Shown: positions 24,490 through 32,125 of the stretch, piece by piece | Numbering within the stretch: position 1 is the stretch's first letter | Layout of the letters: every line of letters starts with the position of its first letter | Source of the DNA: Candidatus Methanoplasma sp. | Lineage (GTDB): Archaea > Thermoplasmatota > Thermoplasmata > Methanomassiliicoccales > Methanomethylophilaceae | NCBI GenBank assembly: GCA_031261625.1 | Contig: JAISJG010000013.1 | Coordinates: 1 to 50,712 of the forward strand | Length of the DNA: 50,712 bases | Reading direction: 5' to 3' | The notes under the pieces: model-generated | What the model saw: only the letters and a program-made list of their open reading frames with translations | What the model was told of the DNA's origin: nothing | The model's database searches: none | Position numbers and translations under genes: made by a program

Positions 24490-25059
24490 ATGGGAATAGG
24501 ACAAGAAGTATTGAATGTGCCCTTCGGAGAAATGGTGACCCAACTGGCCTCGGCGGTTGCAACATCACAGGCAGAACTTGACAGGTCATCCGTTGAAATA
24601 ATGAAGATAATGGGGGATGCAAAGAAAGCCCCGGTACACATACCGTACATAAATGAAAAGGGAGAAGAGGGCGAAATGATCACCTCAATGATCGGTGCGG
24701 GATTCCAGCCGACATTCTATCAGTTCACGGATGCCATAATCGAAGTCAAAATGGCAATATCCACAAGTACAGACCGCGAATACGAGGATAGCTACGAATA
24801 CACGAACGAGAACAACAGCAAAACAAAGAAAACCTCATCGGTGCGGACGACAACGATCAACGCCAACTACACCAGCAAATACAACTTCTCTGAGGAAGCT
24901 ACCAGTACGTTACGCGTACGCCTGGTCCCGTTACCGCCCAATCCCACCGTGCAGAGGTTTATGGATCTGAGGGCCCAGAGACAGCAACTGTTATTCGAAA
25001 CAGAAATTAAGAAATCAGAGGCAGCCCTGGAACTGAAAAAACTGGAGATCAATAAGTAA
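24490..25059 (+). CDS. DUF2589-like protein, second paralogue
   Basis: The 189-aa protein is a tandem paralogue of the preceding one. It shares NVPFGEMVTQLASAVATSQ, MGDAKKAPVHIP, IGAGFQPTFYQFTDAIIEVK and STLRVRLVPLPPN, followed by a charged C-terminal helix (FETEIKKSEAALELKKLEI). It differs in the loop after the core, which is rich in Glu, Tyr, Asn and Lys. A GGAGGGAT ribosome binding site lies in the 12-base gap. Keeping two similar copies side by side suggests a hetero-oligomer, not simple redundancy (inference). Confidence 0.78.
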   Translation: MGIGQEVLNVPFGEMVTQLASAVATSQAELDRSSVEIMKIMGDAKKAPVHIPYINEKGEEGEMITSMIGAGFQPTFYQFTDAIIEVKMAISTSTDREYEDSYEYTNENNSKTKKTSSVRTTTINANYTSKYNFSEEATSTLRVRLVPLPPNPTVQRFMDLRAQRQQLLFETEIKKSEAALELKKLEINK

Positions 25060-25089
25060 GTCCGAAAGGCATTCACAACATCAACAACT

Positions 25090-25110
25090 CCGCCGTCCCG
25101 GTGACGGCGG
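25090..25110 (+). promoter_or_regulatory. Perfect GC-rich hairpin at the start of the Zn-PLC-like gene
   Basis: CCGCCGTC (25090-25097) and GACGGCGG (25103-25110) form a perfect 8-bp stem with a five-base loop. It sits in the only sizeable gap within the operon and contains the possible GTG start codon at 25101. It could lower expression of the downstream gene by hiding the start, protect the upstream mRNA end, or act as a partial terminator. Confidence 0.6.
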
Positions 25111-27848
25111 AACTGTTTACCTGGAACGGGGCTGATGCATCCGGTGAGTGCGGGGCCCTACTCATGAAATTATTGACACATCTGTATCTTGCCAACCTTT
25201 TGATCGAGGATCTGGAAAAAGGCAGGATAATAATCAGACGTGATGTTGAACGCTTCGGCAGCTACTATTCCAGCGGTACGCTGAGAGAGCCTTTCAAAGT
25301 CCTTGCCGAGGATGGAAAAACAGTCAAGGAAAAACTCGAAAATGTAACGGACGATCCCACAATCGCGGAAATCCGTAAAAGCATCGTCGAGTTTACAGAA
25401 AAGATACAGAAAAACATCTCGTCTCTCACTCCGGTCAACATATCGGAGTATCTCTCCTCGGCCGGCGATATAACAAAAGAATACCTCAGAGATGATGAGA
25501 AACCGCTGAAATTCCCGCTGAAGGATTTCGAGTGCACCGTGCCCAAGGATATATCGGATGCCATTCTGAAGAACAAGAAGTACTTCAGAGGTGGCTCTAT
25601 GGGGCCTGACTTATTACCTGATCCTCTGATCGGTCAGATGATCATACACTCTCACGACTCCGGAGTATGGGTATCATACTTATTCGAATGTTTTCTGAAA
25701 TTGGATAAAAACAATCCAGATCGCGAGAAGATCTATGCTTTTCTTTTAGGGTGGATGACTCATTACTGTGCAGATATGTTCGGTCACGGATATGTGAACG
25801 AATACGCACACGGATCATATCCTGCCCTTAGCGAAATAATCTCTACCGTAAAAGCCCCCATGATAATCGCTAGGCACATGCTGGTCGAAACCTATATGGA
25901 CAGCAGACTGGATAAAAAATTGATACCGAAAAATGACCGGAGAATTGCTGTACCTGTCAAATTTCTGGCCTCGTGTTTTTCAGATATCAGAGGTATAGAA
26001 AAATTCATGAAAAACATACCTTCGGATCGGATGCCCGAAGAACGCAGAAATGATATTCTAACGTCGTATCAGACTCTCTTAACGATCGGCGGATCAACAG
26101 CCGAACAACTTCCAAAAACAGAGCCGTTTAAGGAATATCTGAGAACGTTCAATGACCTTACGAAAATAATAGGCGGCTTAGCGACCGTTGATCTTTTTGA
26201 CTTCATTGCATCCGATGATAAGAAAACCTTGTTATTGAAAACGGGGAAAGAACTTGGGCTGCCGCTCGACAGATATCTGAATAAACCAAACATCCTGATA
26301 CCACAACCCATATACATATTGGCCTCCGTTCGTGACTATCTCGGGGATCTAGCCAGTAAATCCGGTTCCCCTGTAATAGCAAAAATATTGTCTGTTTTGG
26401 CCAATTCGTTTAACATATCCGTGGAAAAGTGGATTGATGTATGGACAAAAATAACCCAGGATACTCTTTTAGAAGAGATAGAACTGACCACATCAGTTGC
26501 CACGAATATTGAAAATTTTATTGTGAACACACCGGCGAATTTATGGACCGCAGTCATCAATGAATTGCCCGATTTTGTAGCCGGTGCTATTGAATTTTTA
26601 GGCAACAGTGCAGACTTCCTCGTAGATAGTATGCGGGAATTCTTAACATGGCTGTCATCGGAGGTGGACAATTTCATAACCGGAATAACCCGGCCCCTGA
26701 AAGATCTCGTCATGGGACTTCTGCCTGAATGGCTGACCGACATAATTGAGATCTGTAACGGTCCGAAATATCTGCCGCTACTGGAAGAGCCTTTGATATT
26801 TCCTGTTAATGTGAAAAACCGGCTATTGAATGACTTCGGGGGATATGGCATAAAGGGTAGAGCCGAAGAATTCAAGGCATTCTCGCTCTGCATGACCGCA
26901 TCCAAGTTTTGTATCATGGGCCATGAGAATCTTAACAGATATCTCGGAGGTGCGGATCAGGATCAGACAATACGCCTGTTCTCGGCCAGTGATAGCATAC
27001 CCTCCGGAAAAAACAGCAAACCGTGGAAAATCAGTATTTCTCCGGACATAATGTCATGGCTGTACAGTTTGGACGGAGAAGCCGAACCAATAAAAGATGT
27101 ACCGATCGGACATAGAATATACGAATATTGGCCCCATAAGACCAAACCTTGGGAGTATGAACGGTATGCAGTATATGCCGATGCAAAAAGAAGAAAAGGT
27201 CTCAGAGAAGAATTTTGGTCTGAAGAAGAGGCGATTTGCAAAGAGCCGGAGCCTGTAATCGATCATGATTCTGACACATCAAAAAAAGAGACGGATCTCC
27301 TGAGGAAAAGTCAGGACGAAATCATGGGAAAGGGATTCCCAGCTCTCGGTGATGTGTCCGATGATGAAAATTCACTCGCAGATTTTGATTCGGAATTTGC
27401 ACCTGAAAAAAAGAAGCCTGCCAGAAAAGAAAGCAGAGAGGCATTCGATAAAAAGCGTATACCGTCCTCCGACGGGAAAGATAAAAATGACATGCCAATG
27501 GATTCCAAAGGAAAACGGAAAGATGATTCTAACGGCAGGGAAGATGACGATCCTCCGAAGGACAAGAAAAAGGATATTTCAACGGAATCCGGTAAAAAAG
27601 ATGATTTTGACGGCAAGACCGATAATAGCTCTCCGAAGGGCAAGAAAGACGACACGCCGATGGATCCCAAAGAAAAGAAGAAGGATGACTTCGAAGGCGA
27701 AAAACAAAATGATGACATGTCCATGGATTCTGGAAAAAAGAAGAAGGATGATTTTGACGACAAAGACGAAATGCCGATGGAACCCAAGAAAAAAGGAAAA
27801 GGGAAGATCGATGACTTCGAAGGTTCAATGGAATCGAAGTTTACCTGA
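25101..27848 (+). CDS. Large zinc-dependent phospholipase C-like protein with disordered charged tail
   Basis: Residues of about 20-250 match the zinc-dependent phospholipase C fold. LLTHLYLANLLIEDL resembles the first-His segment of bacillary PLC, PDLLPDPLIG gives a metal-binding Asp, IHSHDSG holds H183 and H185, and GWMTHYCADMFGHGYVNEYAHG holds the H221-x3-D225 pair and H229. Residues 250-720 are mostly helical and unfamiliar. The last 180 or so residues are low-complexity, with repeated KKDDF/PMD units. No signal peptide is seen, unlike secreted PLC, so the protein probably acts inside the cell. The GTG at 25101 has no ribosome binding site and lies in a hairpin; the ATG at 25164 (MKLLTHLYLAN) is a good alternative start. 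Lipase activity is not proven. Confidence 0.78.
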   Translation: MTAELFTWNGADASGECGALLMKLLTHLYLANLLIEDLEKGRIIIRRDVERFGSYYSSGTLREPFKVLAEDGKTVKEKLENVTDDPTIAEIRKSIVEFTEKIQKNISSLTPVNISEYLSSAGDITKEYLRDDEKPLKFPLKDFECTVPKDISDAILKNKKYFRGGSMGPDLLPDPLIGQMIIHSHDSGVWVSYLFECFLKLDKNNPDREKIYAFLLGWMTHYCADMFGHGYVNEYAHGSYPALSEIISTVKAPMIIARHMLVETYMDSRLDKKLIPKNDRRIAVPVKFLASCFSDIRGIEKFMKNIPSDRMPEERRNDILTSYQTLLTIGGSTAEQLPKTEPFKEYLRTFNDLTKIIGGLATVDLFDFIASDDKKTLLLKTGKELGLPLDRYLNKPNILIPQPIYILASVRDYLGDLASKSGSPVIAKILSVLANSFNISVEKWIDVWTKITQDTLLEEIELTTSVATNIENFIVNTPANLWTAVINELPDFVAGAIEFLGNSADFLVDSMREFLTWLSSEVDNFITGITRPLKDLVMGLLPEWLTDIIEICNGPKYLPLLEEPLIFPVNVKNRLLNDFGGYGIKGRAEEFKAFSLCMTASKFCIMGHENLNRYLGGADQDQTIRLFSASDSIPSGKNSKPWKISISPDIMSWLYSLDGEAEPIKDVPIGHRIYEYWPHKTKPWEYERYAVYADAKRRKGLREEFWSEEEAICKEPEPVIDHDSDTSKKETDLLRKSQDEIMGKGFPALGDVSDDENSLADFDSEFAPEKKKPARKESREAFDKKRIPSSDGKDKNDMPMDSKGKRKDDSNGREDDDPPKDKKKDISTESGKKDDFDGKTDNSSPKGKKDDTPMDPKEKKKDDFEGEKQNDDMSMDSGKKKKDDFDDKDEMPMEPKKKGKGKIDDFEGSMESKFT

Positions 27849-27880
27849 ATTATGAAATGACGTTATAAGAAGGAATATGA

Positions 27881-28339
27881 ATGACCGATGAACGCATATT
27901 GATCATCACAGAAGGGTTGAAGAGCCTCAATAATTCGGCCGTGGATATGATCTCCAAAGGTGACTATGATTCTGCAGCCCATTTATTCGAAACTGCCGAA
28001 AAAACATCAGACCTATTCGGATATTCGGAAGGAGTCGGTATGGCTAACTTATCATTGGCCAACCTGTTCGTTCTCAAAAAAGATGTCCTTGGTGCCCTCG
28101 CATATGCCGTTAAAGCCGCAGATATTCTGCCACCGGGCGAGGATAAGAATACTGCAAAAGATATGAGCAGAAAACTGGCAATCTCCGCGGTGAGACTCGG
28201 CATAGAAAAAGAGGACTCCGGAGATTTTGAGAGTGCATTGAAGGCCTTTGAGGCTGCATATCCCCACGTGGGCGACCGCGCACCCATGATAGCGGACGAA
28301 ATATCGTTCATAAAATCACATCTCTCCAAATCGGAATGA
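27881..28339 (+). CDS. Small helical-repeat (TPR-like) protein
   Basis: The 152-aa protein is all helical and shows TPR-like units: SKGDYDSAAHLFETAEKTSD, then ANLSLANLFVLKKDVLGALA with YAVKAADILPPGED, and EKEDSGDFESALKAFEAAYP. There is no signal peptide. It lies 32 bases after the Zn-PLC-like gene, with AGAAGGAAT as ribosome binding site, and ends the operon. It is probably an adaptor or chaperone for the large proteins upstream (inference). Confidence 0.7.
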   Translation: MTDERILIITEGLKSLNNSAVDMISKGDYDSAAHLFETAEKTSDLFGYSEGVGMANLSLANLFVLKKDVLGALAYAVKAADILPPGEDKNTAKDMSRKLAISAVRLGIEKEDSGDFESALKAFEAAYPHVGDRAPMIADEISFIKSHLSKSE

Positions 28340-28403
28340 AATTCGCCGAAATACGAAGAACGGCCTGTCATAATTTATTAATCACAAACCGATTCAGTGA
28401 CTC

Positions 28404-28892
28404 ATGACAATACTCTCCGACAAGAGCATTCTGGAAGGCATGCGCACCGGATATCTCGGGATTAGCGACTATCATGAAAGAGGACTGACCCCGAACGGTT
28501 ATGATCTCAGGATTTCCGAGATCTCCGTCAGAGGTGATCCTGAAGTCAAGAAAGAAGGCATTGTCGGAATCCCTCCGAAAACCATGTTCTATGTTTCCAC
28601 TGTCGAAAGAGTAAGAATGCCCAAGGATATCTGCGCACAGCTCTGGTTGAGGACCACATGGATCAGAAAAGGCTGCATCGGTGCCTTCGGTAAGATCGAT
28701 GCGGGATTCGAAGGAACACTCACTTTGGGAGCGTTCAACGCTTCAGACGATATTGTGGAGATCCCTATAGGCGAAAGATTCTGTCAGATGATATTCGAGA
28801 CGCTCACGTCCGAATCCGATAAGGATTACGCCCAAAGGAGCGGCAACTATCAGGGACAGACCGGCGTTACGCTGGATCCGCTGAAGAAGTGA
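28404..28892 (+). CDS. dUTPase/dCTP deaminase-family protein lacking the deaminase Glu
   Basis: The 162-aa protein has the trimeric dUTPase/Dcd fold pattern: LTPNGYDLRISE, LWLRTTWIRKGC, GKIDAGFEGTLTLGAFN and IPIGERFCQMIFE. It aligns well with archaeal Dcd/Dut (such as the Methanocaldococcus enzyme with IDAGFKGKITLEI). At the position of the catalytic deaminase glutamate it has Gly109. The Asp of the GKID motif, which serves dUTP hydrolysis in dUTPases, is kept. It is therefore more likely a dUTPase or another pyrophosphatase than a dCTP deaminase. TATA-like AATTTATTAATC lies about 28 bases before the ATG. Confidence 0.8.
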   Translation: MTILSDKSILEGMRTGYLGISDYHERGLTPNGYDLRISEISVRGDPEVKKEGIVGIPPKTMFYVSTVERVRMPKDICAQLWLRTTWIRKGCIGAFGKIDAGFEGTLTLGAFNASDDIVEIPIGERFCQMIFETLTSESDKDYAQRSGNYQGQTGVTLDPLKK

Positions 28893-28895
28893 TCC

Positions 28896-29891
28896 TCAGT
28901 CCTTCACGATATCGAACACGTAGACGCTCATTGTCGGAGAATAGGTCTTCAACTCTGCAGACCTGGCTATGTGTATTTTGTATCCGGACAATTCCGAATC
29001 CGCGATGAACTTCTTCGCGAACCATTCGGTCTCCGATCTCTCCACAATCTTGTGAAGGTGGATAATTCCGCCCGTTTTCAGCTTCTTCAGAGCATGGGGC
29101 AGGAACAGATCGGCCATGTGCGGCAGATTCATGATTATCCTGTCCGCTTCGGGAAGATCGTTAACGGCAGTGGCGGCGTTCCCGGTTATGGGAACGATGT
29201 TCGTAACATGATTCGCTTCGATGTTCCTCTGCATGAAGCCCGCAGCATCCGGATTGAGATCGATGGAGTAGATGATCTCGGGTTTGGCGTGTTTGCTTAT
29301 GACAAGACCGAAAGGAGCGACACCGGCGAACATATCGATGATGACCTCACCGTCCTTGACCTCTCCCGCCACTCTCGACCTCTCGGTCGCCAGTCTCGGA
29401 TTGAAGTATACTTTCGCGGGATCGACTATCATCCTGACCCCGAATTCTTTGTGGATGGTCTCAGAACCCCCGGTACCGGCTATCTGTACCAGGTCCCTTA
29501 TCCTGAATTCCCCTTTCACTCCGGCATCTAGCATTACGGTCCTGAGGCTGGGTGTTACTCTGAGCAGAGCTTCACCGATCTCGTGTTTGTTCGGATGGTT
29601 CGGATCGAATTTGATGATCGCCACATCTCCGATGACATCGTACGAGTTGGGAAGTTCTCCTTTCAGGACATCAGGGATATTGACGAATTCCCTGTAATCC
29701 GTAATTGCGTGCGCCTGGACCTCCAGATCCGCTTCGAGGGTCTCGAAACCGTCCACATCACGGAGGACGGGCAGAAGAAGGGAATCACCGTCTGCTTTGA
29801 TCTTGTGGTCCGGGTCCAAAAACCCGGTGTCTATGAGCAATGCCCTGATATATTCCCCATCCCTCTTCGAAACGCGCACGCATCTTGCCAT
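28896..29891 (-). CDS. trm5: tRNA (guanine37-N1)-methyltransferase Trm5
   Basis: Trm5 adds a methyl group from S-adenosylmethionine to N1 of G37 next to the anticodon and prevents +1 frameshifting. The 331-aa length is typical. Visible are YDVIGDVAIIKF (D2 domain), FNPRLATERSRV, the SAM motif IDMFAGVAPFGLVISKHA, YSIDLNPDA and the catalytic MNLPHMADLFLPHAL. A GGAGGAAGAT ribosome binding site lies within the 3' end of dphB, and there is no gap between the two genes. It converges with the dUTPase-family gene with only three bases between them. Confidence 0.93.
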   Translation of the reverse strand: MARCVRVSKRDGEYIRALLIDTGFLDPDHKIKADGDSLLLPVLRDVDGFETLEADLEVQAHAITDYREFVNIPDVLKGELPNSYDVIGDVAIIKFDPNHPNKHEIGEALLRVTPSLRTVMLDAGVKGEFRIRDLVQIAGTGGSETIHKEFGVRMIVDPAKVYFNPRLATERSRVAGEVKDGEVIIDMFAGVAPFGLVISKHAKPEIIYSIDLNPDAAGFMQRNIEANHVTNIVPITGNAATAVNDLPEADRIIMNLPHMADLFLPHALKKLKTGGIIHLHKIVERSETEWFAKKFIADSELSGYKIHIARSAELKTYSPTMSVYVFDIVKD

Positions 29892-30692
29892 TTAATCTTC
29901 CTCCTCTACGATCTCTTGCGGAGCCCCCGCGAAGTCCACCAAAGCATATGCTTCCATGAAGTGTAAGTTCCCCGGGATCACCAGTGTCTGCAACGGCGAT
30001 CCTATGTCCTTTTTCAGAAGGTCCTGCGGATATCCCGCGACTATCCTTTCCTCGGGGGATCCTATCATGGATGCGACACATATGAGCGTTTTCTCCGTGA
30101 TCAGTCCTTCATTCCATTTGTTCTCCCCTTCTATGAGCCACTCTATCGCCTGGTGGGCGGTCATGTATCTCAGCTCATCGGCACGGATATCGAGAAGGAC
30201 CATAGTATGCAGACCGCGGTCTTTGTTCTCTTTGATATTGTCATAGGGGGATTTCGGTTGGTAACCTTTTTCTAAAAACGGTAAAGTGACAGTTCTTCCG
30301 AACTTGTACGGTTGGAGTCCGAGCGACGTCGGACAAGCACCGAATACAGAGATCCCGTGGAATACCCTGACCGGTATTCCGAGCTCTTTAGCCTGGATCC
30401 TCAGATCAACATGGGTGGTTGCAAGCATCGTGTCGCCTGCGGTGACGAATCCGACCCTCTGGGTGAGAGCATCGTTGATAATGTCCTCGCCTTCTTCGAC
30501 CTGCGGTCTGTAAACGTTTATGATCTCTTTTCCGATCACCGCTTCGAGATCGGATATACTTGTACCGATCAAAGTGGATGTATAGAATTCGGCATAGATC
30601 TTGTCACATTCTTTCAGAGCATTGAGAGCTTTAACGGTCATTCCGTCGGTACCGCTCAGTCCCAGCCCTACAAAAACCAGTTCGGAGGTCAT
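29892..30692 (-). CDS. dphB: Diphthine synthase DphB
   Basis: DphB methylates the ACP-modified histidine of elongation factor aEF2 during diphthamide synthesis. The protein (about 266 aa) shows the tetrapyrrole-methylase fold: LVFVGLGLSGTDGMTVKALN, YAEFYTSTLIG, VGFVTAGDTMLATTH, VFHGISVFGACPTSLGLQPY and KDIGSPLQTLVIPGNLHFMEAYALVDFAGAP. The ATG at 30692 is chosen because the family starts directly with this first strand. A frame seven codons longer exists to 30713. It forms a two-gene unit with trm5, linking two translation-fidelity modifications. Confidence 0.93.
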   Translation of the reverse strand: MTSELVFVGLGLSGTDGMTVKALNALKECDKIYAEFYTSTLIGTSISDLEAVIGKEIINVYRPQVEEGEDIINDALTQRVGFVTAGDTMLATTHVDLRIQAKELGIPVRVFHGISVFGACPTSLGLQPYKFGRTVTLPFLEKGYQPKSPYDNIKENKDRGLHTMVLLDIRADELRYMTAHQAIEWLIEGENKWNEGLITEKTLICVASMIGSPEERIVAGYPQDLLKKDIGSPLQTLVIPGNLHFMEAYALVDFAGAPQEIVEEED

Positions 30693-30713
30693 TGTCTTCA
30701 CATGACTGTGCAA

Positions 30714-30959
30714 TGATTAAAACAGTTCTGCGAATATTATTCATAAATTAATATTTCAATGGAATTTTAGGTTTAAAAATGTTATATAAGAATAATTATT
30801 ACATCGACCTGTTATAGGAAATAATTGCTGATTTGCAACAGAGCCAACATAATAATGTCTTCGTTTTATCAATGTATATATCGGCTCCCATTTGATGTAT
30901 GTAATGTATACTAACTGTAATGTGCCCACATTAAATAGAATAAGATTGTCGTAACATCT
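30714..30959. other. AT-rich gap with divergent promoters
   Basis: This 246-base stretch is strongly AT-rich. It holds TTATATAAG (about 30783-30791) and a palindromic AATGTGCCCACATT (about 30929-30942) followed by CATTAAATAGA about 20 bases before the ATG at 30960. I see no gene. The composition change continues through the toxin-antitoxin genes and marks a probable acquired segment. Confidence 0.5.
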
Positions 30960-31196
30960 ATGAGTGACATTAAAGAATCTGTCTATGAAGCTTTATGTTC
31001 TTTGGAACATGATGAATTTTACGCAATGTCCAACTTGCGCGAATGCTGTATGATGAGTATGGATTTCATTGAAAGAATATATGATGAAGGGCCTGAGAAC
31101 CTCGAAAAAGTTTTGAAGATATTAAATCAGCATCTGATTGATTTTCTCAAAAAAGAGGAGAAAAAACACAACGATACAAGACATAAATGTGATTGA
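30960..31196 (+). CDS. Small helical hypothetical protein (78 aa)
   Basis: The 78-aa product is helical and charged (EALCSLEHDEFYAMSNLREC, YDEGPENLEKVLKILNQHL) and ends in a Lys/His-rich tail. I recognise no family. Its stop is one base before the ATG of the MNT gene, so it belongs to the same transcript as the toxin-antitoxin pair. No Shine-Dalgarno is evident, but a TATA-like ATTAAATA lies about 20 bases upstream. It may be a third component of the module or passenger DNA. Confidence 0.6.
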   Translation: MSDIKESVYEALCSLEHDEFYAMSNLRECCMMSMDFIERIYDEGPENLEKVLKILNQHLIDFLKKEEKKHNDTRHKCD

Positions 31197-31197
31197 T

Positions 31198-31548
31198 ATG
31201 ACAACAGTTATAGGTTATCCTGACAATACTAAGGTCATGAGTTCCAATCCCGGGGTCAGAAATTTCACCTTCGAAGAGATGCGTGAAATTGTAACTCCGA
31301 TTGCGATCAAATATGATGTGCGCAGAGTATATCTATTCGGATCCAGGGCTCGTGGGGACTACAAAGCAGACAGCGACTATGATTTCTGTGTCCTTCCTGG
31401 AGAGAGATGTGGAATAATCAACCTAAGCGGATTCTTAATTGGTCTCAAAGAAGCATTCGGTGAAGTTGATCTCGTTAGTGAAGGAACAATAGACGAAGAA
31501 TTCCGTAAAGAGATCCAGGGACACGGGAGGCTTGTATTTGAAGTCTGA
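31198..31548 (+). CDS. mntA: MNT-type nucleotidyltransferase antitoxin
   Basis: The 116-aa protein is a minimal nucleotidyltransferase with the full signature GSRARGDYKADSDYDF (GSx10DxD) and a third acidic residue in FGEVDLVSEGTI. In MNT/HEPN modules the MNT protein adds AMP units to a tyrosine near the HEPN active site and so neutralises the toxin. The ATG at 31198 has a GTGATTGAT ribosome binding site. Codon use is AT-rich. It overlaps the start of the HEPN frame by eleven bases, the usual arrangement for this pair. Confidence 0.88.
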   Translation: MTTVIGYPDNTKVMSSNPGVRNFTFEEMREIVTPIAIKYDVRRVYLFGSRARGDYKADSDYDFCVLPGERCGIINLSGFLIGLKEAFGEVDLVSEGTIDEEFRKEIQGHGRLVFEV

Positions 31549-31891
31549 GATTCGTTTCATATCCAAGATTGTAGAATATTGTGAATGCATACAAGATGAT
31601 GTGTCATACTATGGTAGCGATGAAGAGGATTTTCTTAACAATTTACGTTTCCAACACAGCAGTGCCTTCTGATTGACTCAGATTGGAGAACTTGTAAAGC
31701 ATTTGTCACCTGAACTGACCGCTTGGTTTTCTGAGGTCCAATGGAAAGAAATTGCAGGACTGAGGGATGTTATCTCACATGGATATGATGAGATAAAATA
31801 CCACAATATCTGGATCACGTTGGTTGATTCGATCCCTGATCTGAAGTTCAGATGTGAAAATATCATCTACACTCTAGAACACGATGATTAA
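31538..31891 (+). pseudogene. hepT: HEPN toxin (HepT-like) gene interrupted by an in-frame TGA
   Basis: A TTG at 31538 with a GGGAGG ribosome binding site opens a frame of 117 sense positions, the normal HepT length, but codon 45 (31670-31672) is TGA. The part after it continues in the same frame with LTQIGELVKHLSPEL and the RNase motif R76-x4-H81-x-Y83 (RDVISHGY), both intact. The stop falls where many relatives have an aromatic residue or Cys, one base change from TGC, TGT or TGG. The simplest reading is an inactivated toxin. Read-through, a sequencing error, or production of two fragments are alternatives. Nothing like a selenocysteine insertion element is obvious. Confidence 0.75.
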
Positions 31892-31940
31892 CCTTGCATA
31901 ATTTTATTCCCCATCAACTTCGTATCAGGGTTATATTGAA

Positions 31941-32001
31941 TTATATAAGAAAAATTCAGACCGGGTGGGGGTGTATGGGATGATGGTAAAAACCCACCCG
32001 G
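31941..32001 (+). ncRNA. Possible small transcript or hairpin element
   Basis: A good TATA box, TTATATAAG at 31941, is followed by a GC-rich inverted repeat: CCGGGTGGG (31961-31969) and CCCACCCGG (31993-32001), with a 23-nt loop. No plus-strand gene follows; the next gene, arcS, ends convergently at 32126. The structure may be a terminator for the toxin-antitoxin operon or for arcS, or part of a short RNA. The rest of 31892-32125 shows nothing else that I can support. Confidence 0.35.
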
Positions 32002-32125
32002 CCTGTGAGAACGATTTATACTTCTTGGGGATGCATATTTCGTCTTCAGAATATCATGCACGATGGAGTATATTAACCAGGGAGGGGGGAGGTCACCGAA
32101 AGTACACGGATTTCCGAAAGTGGGA

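Noticed and set aside
31538..31891. Selenocysteine as an explanation of the TGA in the HEPN gene
   Set aside because: No SECIS-like hairpin was recognised, no selenocysteine genes are in the window, and HEPN toxins are not known selenoproteins. Mutation is simpler.
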